64,000 nt of DNA from Hyaloscypha bicolor E (lineage: Eukaryota; Ascomycota; Leotiomycetes; Helotiales; Hyaloscyphaceae): positions 2,322,014-2,386,013 of the forward strand of contig NW_020194558.1 in NCBI RefSeq assembly GCF_002865645.1, read 5' to 3'. The translations under genes were made by a program, and so were the position numbers. How positions within the stretch are numbered: position 1 is the first letter of the stretch; each line of letters begins with the position of its first letter. Below the pieces are notes generated by a model that did no database searches, was not told the origin of the DNA, and saw only the letters and a list, made by a program, of their open reading frames with translations. Below are positions 56,144-64,000 of this stretch, piece after piece.

Positions 56144-58822
56144 TTAATACCGACTCCTCGCGCCACCCCTCAAGTTCTCCCTCCAAAGACAACAAATACT
56201 CCTCCCCTCACACCACTTCTTCACCTCCTTGACATCCACCTCGCCATCCCACCCTACCTTCTCCAGTGCCCCCGTATTCAACCACACCGCTAATTCTTCC
56301 AGTATAATCGGATCATACAATAAAATCTTTTCATGCCAGGAGGGTTTTGATGGGTCTTTGGAAGGCGGTGCGTTCTTAATGGCACGGGTTATATGCATGA
56401 AGAGTAAAGCTCGGGATGAGAGGGGAGAGAGTTCGGGGCTGGTGTCGATTTCCAGATCTGTCGATAGCTTCAAGGGGAGTGGTGGAGTTTTGGTCTGAGA
56501 TGCTTGCCGGCGAGGAGGGGAGGGACGGGTTTCGGTGTCGGAGTCAGAGATATCTTCGACAACCGCCTCTTTCCCTTTCTTTGATTTTTTGGGAGTCCGA
56601 GTTTGTGACAACGGAGTGTCACTGTCCATCTCAAAATATTCCACAGTAGTTGACTTCTTCGGTCTCCCAACTTTGCCTTTTGGTGGCGAAGAAGTTGTAC
56701 TCTCCTTTCGCGGTCTTCCTCGAGGTCTTTTCGGAGAAGCTGCGCACACTTGGTTTGAAGCTGGTGGTTTGGATGACTCGGGAGGAGGTTGCGACAAGAC
56801 ATTAGCCCCTAGGGCACCTAAGGCTATTCGATTCTTGCCCTCCCAGCATTTTTCCAGCAATGCTATCATCCCATCTCGACTCTTGACGGGCTTGAAGCGA
56901 TATGAAGCAATCTCTTTCGCTAGCTGTGCAGTTGTGTAGGATGAAAAATCTGGCATGCCAACACCTTTCGATTTGGCTGCCTTGGTAGAGGCTTTCGCTA
57001 GGGATTTAGTCCGCCTAGAAGGCGACTTGTCTCTCTTTTCTCTCTTTGATTTTTTCGGAGTCGATTCTTTGGACTTAGGATTGCTCGCAGGGCTGCTTAG
57101 AAGTTCAGCTCTGATTGCTGCCTCTACGGGTCCGATTCTTCTTGTCGCTTCTTTCGTTGTCTGAAGGTCTTGATCCATATTTTTGCCCAATTCTTCAATA
57201 TCATACCAAACATCCTCAGCTACTTCATTCACCAAAGGCTTAGTGGCTCCAGGCATGATTGTTGGTATTGTGTGTTTTGTGGCAACTGGAGAGTCAACGA
57301 GGTCGACCATCTCAACTTCTAACAAATCACCAGCCATATCACGGGCTGCCGCAGACCAGAGATCGCGGTTAGCCGGGGCCAATGTCTTCCCACGGTTTGC
57401 AAACACAGACGCATGAATTGAATCCGCAAATGGGTCGTCTTCGTCAATTTCATTCGACGCTTGCATAGCTTCATGTAAATCACGGAGAAGCCTGGGCGAA
57501 TCCTCTCTTGCAAGTTGGCTCGAGGTTCCAAAGACGAAATCCTGATTTCCGCTCTGTTTTAAAGCTGACTCGGGCGAGAGAAGAATTGGAGCGTCTGCAG
57601 ATCCCTTTTTGGGCTTTGCCCCCTTCACCAGGCTCTTCGACCGTGGTTTTGGAGGAACTTTGAATCCATCATTTGTAGGTCTTTCTGTGGTTTGTCGAGA
57701 AAAGTATTGCAGTAGAGGCGCCGGTTTGGCAGTAATTTCTTCTTGTTCAGCATATGCAGATGTTGCCAGGCCTGTGATTGTCCTTGCCTTCTTCTTGGGT
57801 GCTTTCTCTTTGAGAGATGTAGCTGCAGCTGTCGAGACACTCGTTTTGACAAGTTCGATGAGCTTTCTCTTCCGTGGCTTCTCAGTCTCTAAGGACTTCT
57901 TCCCAATATCGTTATTATCCAGCTTCGAAAATCCAAAGCTACCAAACAGATCTGTAAACGTCTTGCTTCTCTCTCCTGATTGAATCGATCCGCAAGATGT
58001 CGAGCCGAAATCTAATCGATCACCAGAAATAGGAGTGATACCTGTCGTCTTCCCTGTTGCCGTTGGTGGAGTCCAGTCAGTACGTCTCTGGACAGCTTCA
58101 ACTAGCCCCAGGTCAACCGGGTCGGCAAATGGATCTGTTATAGCAGATTCCAGCTTCTTGGACTTCACTGCCTTGTCCACTCTATCAGACGTCAATTTGC
58201 TGGAAGGTTTCGTGATCTGACCTTTCGCAAGGATGATTTGGGACTCGCCCTCTGGTTTCTTAGATCTTGGCTTCCGAGCTGGCTTGTCTTTAATCCCTTC
58301 GTCCGGATTGGCATCTTTATCTACCTTCTTCGCGCGGGGCTTTTTAGGAGCAGGTTCCTTCGGCGTATCATTTCCTCCAACGGCTTGATCTGTCACCTTC
58401 ACCCTTGGCTTGCGTGGCTTCTTAGGTTCTCCTTCAACGGTATCCTTCTTCTTTCGTGGAGCCTTTGCCACCTTCTCCTCGCCGACACCGACTTTCTTTG
58501 TAGCAGGTTTTCGAGGTTTAGCCTTCGGGAGTTTCGGTAGCTCTTCAACTGAGTCTCCGTTATGCTCTTCCATCCTGAAAGATCCAATTGCATCCACGCC
58601 AAGCAAGTCCTTCGCAGATGTCGCTTTGAGGAGCGACGCTACGCTTGTGAACGATGCCGAGGCAGTTTGGGGAACTTGGGTTGCGCGGCTTCCTGTGCGC
58701 AGAACTGGGGCCTTCTTTTGTGTCAATTCGTTGAATGATGGAAGGGGAGAAGAGGACATGTTGTATGTTCTGAACGGTTTCGGAGGAGAGGACGAAAGGA
58801 CCAGGATGTCGTGGGAAGCCAT
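56144..58822 (-). CDS. SLX4: Structure-specific endonuclease subunit SLX4
   Basis: One exon, 892 aa from ATG 58822 (MASHDILVLSSSPPKPF, the usual fungal SLX4 start). An ATG at 59104 would add 94 residues of poor composition and overlap the next promoter, so it is rejected. Most of the protein is a disordered Lys/Pro-rich region with RGRPRK-like and KPRKPR clusters. A SAP-like helix pair is near SYTTAQLAKEIASYRFKPV. The C-terminal domain that binds SLX1 is near residues 800-890 (LLYDPIILEELAVWLNTGAL and KKWCEGRSICCLWRENL). SLX4-SLX1 cuts branched DNA such as flaps and Holliday junctions at stalled forks. Intact. Confidence 0.88.
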   Translation of the reverse strand: MASHDILVLSSSPPKPFRTYNMSSSPLPSFNELTQKKAPVLRTGSRATQVPQTASASFTSVASLLKATSAKDLLGVDAIGSFRMEEHNGDSVEELPKLPKAKPRKPATKKVGVGEEKVAKAPRKKKDTVEGEPKKPRKPRVKVTDQAVGGNDTPKEPAPKKPRAKKVDKDANPDEGIKDKPARKPRSKKPEGESQIILAKGQITKPSSKLTSDRVDKAVKSKKLESAITDPFADPVDLGLVEAVQRRTDWTPPTATGKTTGITPISGDRLDFGSTSCGSIQSGERSKTFTDLFGSFGFSKLDNNDIGKKSLETEKPRKRKLIELVKTSVSTAAATSLKEKAPKKKARTITGLATSAYAEQEEITAKPAPLLQYFSRQTTERPTNDGFKVPPKPRSKSLVKGAKPKKGSADAPILLSPESALKQSGNQDFVFGTSSQLAREDSPRLLRDLHEAMQASNEIDEDDPFADSIHASVFANRGKTLAPANRDLWSAAARDMAGDLLEVEMVDLVDSPVATKHTIPTIMPGATKPLVNEVAEDVWYDIEELGKNMDQDLQTTKEATRRIGPVEAAIRAELLSSPASNPKSKESTPKKSKREKRDKSPSRRTKSLAKASTKAAKSKGVGMPDFSSYTTAQLAKEIASYRFKPVKSRDGMIALLEKCWEGKNRIALGALGANVLSQPPPESSKPPASNQVCAASPKRPRGRPRKESTTSSPPKGKVGRPKKSTTVEYFEMDSDTPLSQTRTPKKSKKGKEAVVEDISDSDTETRPSPPRRQASQTKTPPLPLKLSTDLEIDTSPELSPLSSRALLFMHITRAIKNAPPSKDPSKPSWHEKILLYDPIILEELAVWLNTGALEKVGWDGEVDVKEVKKWCEGRSICCLWRENLRGGARSRY

Positions 58823-59171
58823 CTTGATGCCTAGAGTCCAGCCTTTGCGCCGGGCGCAATTCGAAAAGTGAGGAAGGCACGACAGGGCGATGTTGTTCCT
58901 CACATTCCAGTAATTCGTGGCGGAATAGACTTCGAGGTGAAGTGTTCTGGCGATGTTATTGATGCACAACATGGGCAGTCGCGAATTCGTCTCGAAATCA
59001 CGTGCCAGAAGACCAACCTGAAAGTTCGCTCGCTCAACCAATGATCTTCCAGCCCTAGCTTCAATCCCTCCCACGGAAAATAACGTCGAATCTCGAGAAA
59101 TCATCTTGAACGCAACCTCACCATCAAAACGCTTCTTCGACGACCAGTTTCACTGCAAACAAACCGTCATC
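58823..59171. promoter_or_regulatory. Shared region between SLX4 and eS21
   Basis: 349 bp between the two divergent start codons. Presumed bidirectional promoter; no specific site was identified with confidence. Confidence 0.5.
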
Positions 59172-59516
59172 ATGGAAAACGATAAGGGAGAACTCGTTGA
59201 CCTGTAGGTGCTTCCAGGAACATAATTGCGACAACAGAACACCACGGAGAAAATCACGAAAGCTGACTGCAACTTTCACAGTTACGTCCCCCGCAAGTGC
59301 AGCGCAACCAACAGAATCATCAAGGCGAAGGACCACGCATCCGTGCAAATCTCAGTTGGCAAAGTCGATGAGAACGGCCGATTCACCGGAGAGAGTCAAG
59401 TCTACGCACTTTGCGGCTTCGTCCGAGCGATGGGCGAGAGCGACGATTCGTTGAACCGATTGGCACAACGGGATGGTCTGCTGAAAAATGTGTGGAGCGG
59501 AAGCCTTCAGCGATAA
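59172..59516 (+). CDS. RPS21: 40S ribosomal protein eS21
   Basis: Two exons, 59172-59203 and 59282-59516, give 88 aa, the family length. The first exon codes [11 protein letters not shown], and the intron (78 nt, TTCACAG end) joins it to [20 protein letters not shown] and [14 protein letters not shown], the invariant eS21 text. The C-terminus [14 protein letters not shown] ends the protein. A component of the small ribosomal subunit, involved in its late maturation. A second GT-AG option inside the intron (CTTCCAG) would not keep the frame. Intact, near-certain identification. Confidence 0.95.
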
Positions 59517-60777
59517 TTGCATATTGGGGAGTTCTTGGTACGATTGCCTGGAATGCGAGTTTGGGAGCAGCGCAGCTAACATCGGTTGCAGATTTGTGGT
59601 TATGGCATGGGCTGGGATATGGGAGAGACACATACTGGGTGGAGAACAATGGGCTAGATTTGGCATGTTGCTGAGATAGTCACTCTTCACGTGTGATCAC
59701 AATTCGACCACTTTTCCCAAATCGACCCCGTTGATTCATGCTTGTGAGGTTTCTGGACAAACTGGATTGACAAAACGGCTCTTCGAAACTCCTCGTGCGC
59801 ACTCCAGGGTGACCATTTGTTCGAGGAGTCAGACTGCTATTTCGATAGTAACTTAGCCGGAGATCGATCAATTCTGGCCTTCTGAAGAGCTGTGACGTTA
59901 GAGCATCTTGTCAGAGCACAGATACGGGCCGGACATGAAACGAATTCCAGGTTTGATTGATGAAGTCTCGGGGCCTTGAGCTGTACTATTTGATACTCAA
60001 GTGAGCGAGTTGGCCAGAAAAGGGAAGCTCGAGGCCTTCAGGGTTGAATCGGCTCTCTTTCGCGTTGCGGTCCTCTTGCACGCTCTTGCACTCTTCGTTG
60101 TATGCATAGCTAGGTCAAGCGGCGCATATCTGCAGAAAGGGCTGGGCTGATGCATATTCGGAAGTATTAGCAAAGGTATTCTTAAAGATCATGTCAGGCT
60201 CAGAAACCCGCAACTTACCCTTTTCCCCACTTAAGCAAACCAACTGATGTTTCCCACCCCCAACGTCCATCTCATCTTCACCACAGTCTCTCTACTCAGC
60301 TCAGACTCTCGTCCTTTGATACAAGCTGTATTCTTCCTTGACAGAACCATCATCAACGTCCGCTCTCTCTGCCCCGTCCCCGGCCTGATCCATTTTCCAT
60401 TCTCTATCACCAACTGCTCCTACCACCCAAGGTCCGTGCTCATGAATCCTCGAATCGCGGTTTTGAGCCCCGGAATTATTTCACCAAGTTCATTCTTAAT
60501 TCCTAGCCCAGTTTCGAGCAGCCCAAGAGCAGCAACCTTTGTTATTTTGGCACAAGACTGTGTTAGATGCTCTATTCTCCATGCTTGCTGGAGATAGATC
60601 AGCGTGGTACATACGCCGTAAAAACAGCAGAGTATGTACTAGTGGTCTTCGAAGCGTCGTGACTCAATTCCTCGTGGCTGATGAACATTCATGCGATCCA
60701 TGATTGTCTGTTTTTCATACGGATAATCGTCAGATTGATAGTGGTCAGAAGCGTCAACGAGCTCAGCACTTACTTGG
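59517..60777. other. Gene-free stretch
   Basis: 3' of eS21. Open frames (60247-60597, 59680-59871) have no features. No RNA gene recognised. Confidence 0.45.
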
Positions 60778-62078
60778 TTATGCCAGTCTGCTGTTGAGCC
60801 TGCTGTTGTTGCTCCTGGAAAGGTTGCTCAAAAATGGAAGGTGGGTGGTTGGGAGGTTTGTTTTGATATTGGCCCTAGCTGATTCAATTCGTTCGAAAAG
60901 CCATTGGGATGATGTGTTTGCAATCCAAAAGCGATTGAGCTCCAAGAACATTTGTGCGGGGATGGAGCGGACTAGAATAGCCTGTAGTCCTTGACGGGTA
61001 AATTCTCGGGGCATCAGAATGCTTGCCTCCGTTTGTTTCATCGATGCAAAGGATCCATTTTCTCTCGGTGCTGCCAGGTAAGTAGTATTTGGCTGGTAAA
61101 CAACTCTGAGAGTTGGAAGGGAATAAGAAAGGTAGTCCTGGTAAATTAACTTTTGTTGCCTCGAAGCTGCATTCTGATACGTATCAAATGCTTGACCAGC
61201 TTGAGGAGAATTGTAAAGAGGAGATATTGGCCACACCGTAGGCATACCATTAAAGTGCATGTGAAAGATCGGCTGGAAAGTGACTGTTTGATTCTGTGGA
61301 GGACTGATATTGGGCGTGACAGTCGACGTCGAGTTCCCACTGGTAGTGTTGGCCGTGGCTTCGTGAGTGGATTGATCTGAAATCGATGTGCTGATGTTTC
61401 TGATGCTGTCTATCCGGGTGTCATGAGCCTTGCAATCTCGTCTTTGCTGAGTCTTTGACAAAGCAGCTCACACTCTAATTGTCGCAACCTTCTGGGTTGC
61501 GGTTTCTGACCGCATCGATTACCGAGTCTCTGCTTTTCTCTTCCAGGCATTTCAGTATCTTCTCCAAAACTTGGTGCTCCTTTTTCTGCTCTTTCAGTAA
61601 TTATAGAAGCCTGCCACCATCTTAGTGAGCATACCGTCGTCAAAATGACGGTGCGTTCTTCCACAGATATTTCGAACCCCCTCGACATTGCATTGAAGCT
61701 GCAGCGGGTTGCTATGAAACCCCATCATTTTGCAGTGCTTGCATTTTTGCATTCGTTGATTAAGCTTCCAATCTCATTGATACTGCGACGGAGATGTGGA
61801 AAGGCCAGCTCAATGCATTATCTCCTAGGAAATCTCTCAGTTGAGAAGCTCAAGTTCAACGTTCAGTACAGTGGTATGAACAAGACTTACCATCATTGTG
61901 AGACTTCTCCATTGTCAAGCTTCATTTGTACTTCCGAAAGTTCCACCTGAACACATTGAAGTTCTCTGCCTGCGGCTGTCACGATGCTCGCCCTATGCCG
62001 ACACTTCCCAATGAGGTCGCAAATCCAATCGATGCCGTCAAAGATATCTCTCATAGTAATAGGACCAATAAACGCCAT
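60778..62078 (-). pseudogene. Disrupted accessory gene with Cys-rich middle
   Basis: The first exon candidate (62078 downward) reads MAFIGPITMRDIFDGIDWIC then a helical part up to KLDNGE, the N-terminal domain style of fungal accessory signalling proteins. A second piece reads LRRSINEIGSLINEC. At a run of five A on the coding strand (plus T5, 61744-61748) the frame shifts, and the following text is CKHCKMMGFHSNPLQLQCN. After a 44-nt intron (61634-61591) comes KEHQVLEKILKCLEEKSRD. After an intron ending at 61410, a long Asn/Thr/Ser-rich part runs to the stop at 60778. A start at ATG 61752 would give a self-contained 283-aa protein, so a shorter live gene cannot be excluded. No named family is assigned. 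Confidence 0.5.
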
Positions 62079-62581
62079 GCTGAGAAATCAAGTCCGTTTA
62101 ACAAAACGAAAAGAGAATACTACAATTTTTGCACATCTCCCAGGTGGGTTCCACACGTATTCAAGCTGTAGTCTTACGAAGATATCCCTCCTCGTGCATA
62201 AAACACAGCTCAGTGAAAGCCGCCAAGATATCTCAGCCCACATATCACGCTGATACTTATCTCAACAATCAAGATCGCGAGAGCAAGCTGCGTGTCTAAG
62301 GCTGACAGATGGCTAATGGGCTGATGAGGGCGAGATCAGGAGACCCAATTAATCTATTTCATGTTTCACAAGAAAAAGCAAGTCTTCACAACTCATATCG
62401 CAAAGTACAGGTACGGTCTACATAATAGACACTTCAAGCCTCAAATACTGTATTATTCAATAAAATCATATTCCAGCCTTCCGCTATTTCAATACATCCA
62501 GAACGCCTTGCTAAGTCTCCTCAAAGTCTCATATGGTGGACCAATGGACCATTTTTACAGCTCTCCCTCCTTCAGCACCCC
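62079..62581. other. Intergenic
   Basis: AT-rich, downstream of the MFS gene. Nothing recognised. Confidence 0.4.
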
Positions 62582-64000
62582 TCACTCATCAACATTCGCT
62601 GCATACTTCGACCAACTCCTGATCTTCGGGCCATAACGATAGAACGCATACGGCACTGGCACCATGAGCGTCGAAATGATACCCAGAATAGTCAACGTCC
62701 AGTGGACACCCAAATTCTCGTAAAATCTATCCATCATCAGCATCCATCGTCTCGAAAACCGGGGCAAACATCAAACTTACGGAATCCCAACCTCAACCAT
62801 GCCGCCCGCAGCAACATATCTAATCAACGTCAAACTCGCCAACGCGCTGGCAGCATACATCTCATAGCTATCAATAATATATTGATAACTCGAGATGAAA
62901 ATGCACAAAATGCCATAACCGAACAACACGCTCGCCACCAGCGCGTTCCAATAACTCACACTCTTATAATTCGTCCAACCCATCCAGAAAAGCGAGATCG
63001 GAACAGCTGGGGCGCCAAGCATAGCGAACCAGAGCCGCTTTTCAGGGGGATTGCGTGCGTTGGGTCCGTATTTTTCTCGCGCGATGGCGAGGTCCCGTTT
63101 TGCCCAGTGGTGGATGAGAGGTACCCAGAGAGAGGCAAAGCAGAGACCGATGCCGATGCCGAGGAAGGAGAGACCGGTTATGCCTTCGCTGAAGCCGTAG
63201 GTCCTGCCAAAAATGTATGTATATCCGTCCAAAAATGTGAAAAGAATGATATACACAACGGTCAGATACAACGCAAACAAGATGACGATTGGTTCTCGTG
63301 CAGTCAAGATGAAGGGGCGGTACAGAGCGTGCAGCAATCGTTTCCAGAATGGATCAGCGCGGATCTCAACTTCTGCTACGTAGCGGTTGTCGCCTGTGAT
63401 TTTGCGGAGATGCGTAGCTTTCCATTTTAGGAGGATAGGAGCGAATGTTTCGGGTTGGAAGAGGATGACCATGATGAGGATGGCCCCGGAGATGATGAGG
63501 GTTATCCATTCGCACCACCGCCAGCTCACCAAGCTTGACTGGCCGACGAAACCTCCCACGACTGGGCCGAATATTGGTCCCATGAATGCGGCATTCGCGA
63601 AGACAGGGAAGGCAAAGACACGTTCCATTGGATCCCAGAGATCTGAGATAGATCCTCCTGCACAGGTTAAGGGAGTTGAGCCGAAGAAGCCAGCAAGAAA
63701 TCTAAAAACGAGCTGGGCACCGATATTAGGAGCAAGAGCAGAAGCCATGATCCAGATCATATACACAGCCAGTGTAACGATATAAACTGGGTTCCTTCCC
63801 ACTGTCTCAGAAATCGGTCCGGCAAACAAGGCACCAAATCCAAATCCCACCAAAAACAACCCAGTTGCCAAGCTCTCAGTCACCTCACTGACACCAAACT
63901 CCTCAGCAGCCTGCGTAAGGGCTGCCGAATCAACAGAGGACGCAAAACCGACGATGAAGCCGATCCATGCGATCATAATCGTTGCGAGGATGCGTGTCCC
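62582..64000 (-). CDS. MFS transporter, DHA1 drug/polyamine type (5' partial)
   Basis: Two exons seen: from the right edge to 62781, and 62726-62582 (final 47 aa). The 54-nt intron has a GTAAGT donor and GATAG end and joins GMVEVGIP to FYENLGVHW. About 455 aa are visible, and the frame stays open to base 64000, so the N-terminus is missing. Signatures include GFGFGALFAGPISETVGRNP (MFS motif A), RFLAGFFGSTPLTCAGG, MGPIFGPVVGGFV (motif C-like, GPxxGG) and RWCEWITLI. These place it in the DHA1 family (H+ antiporters for drugs or polyamines, like Tpo or Flr1). Substrate is unknown. No secondary-metabolite genes adjoin it in view. Confidence 0.85.

Noticed and set aside
58823..59104. 94-residue N-terminal extension of SLX4 from ATG 59104
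   Set aside because: Composition is unlike SLX4, and the known fungal start text begins at 58822.
1..64000. tRNA, rRNA or CRISPR features
   Set aside because: No convincing T-loop/A-B box pair, rRNA text or spaced repeat array was seen; a tRNAscan run would settle tRNAs.

Overview
The window is from the nuclear genome of a filamentous ascomycete (Pezizomycotina). The evidence is many short introns of 41-92 nt with GTRNGT donors, CTRAC-like branch sites and YAG ends; an AbaA-type TEA conidiation regulator; fungal MRD1, SLX4, ELL, PRODH and DUR3 homologues; and 2EXR/F-box-like accessory proteins common in Leotiomycetes. Placement in Leotiomycetes is an inference from family flavour only. There is no operon structure; genes lie on both strands and most need splicing to read correctly. 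Intron positions were worked out by eye from splice signals plus frame continuity.

Layout. 0-7.3 kb: secreted Cys-module protein with a GC-AG intron; a 2EXR/F-box-like gene; a frameshifted SprT-like metalloprotease gene; a DUF2237 gene. 7.3-12.3 kb: a 5 kb stretch with no recognisable gene. 12.3-25.3 kb: ELL elongation factor, a heptad-repeat Gln/Ala protein, a degenerate ~350-bp tandem duplication, dynein light chain LC8, MRD1 (pre-rRNA processing), abaA. 25.9-32.8 kb: a cluster of four SprT-like (HExxH) loci, at least two broken by stops or frameshifts, with a long foldback inverted repeat inside one. 32.9-43.7 kb: CinA-C/PncC amidase, a coiled-coil protein, a zinc-ribbon protein, a DUR3-like urea transporter, a GH31 glycosidase. 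44.9-49.2 kb: accessory genes (SAP-domain protein, unknown, 2EXR protein). 49.6-59.5 kb: NUDIX hydrolase, PaxB-like membrane terpene cyclase homologue, small conserved protein, Tim17-like membrane protein, proline dehydrogenase, SLX4, ribosomal protein eS21. 59.5-64 kb: a disrupted accessory gene and an MFS transporter cut by the right edge.

Housekeeping genes are intact, whereas the disruptions (homopolymer frameshifts, TGA stops) fall in accessory families. Eight of eight arm mismatches in the core of the foldback are transitions. Together this suggests real decay, possibly by repeat-induced point mutation (RIP), rather than a uniformly poor assembly, but read-level checks would decide. I did not find a clearly new multi-gene system; the SprT-like cluster with its foldback is the most unusual part. 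No tRNA, rRNA or CRISPR was recognised.
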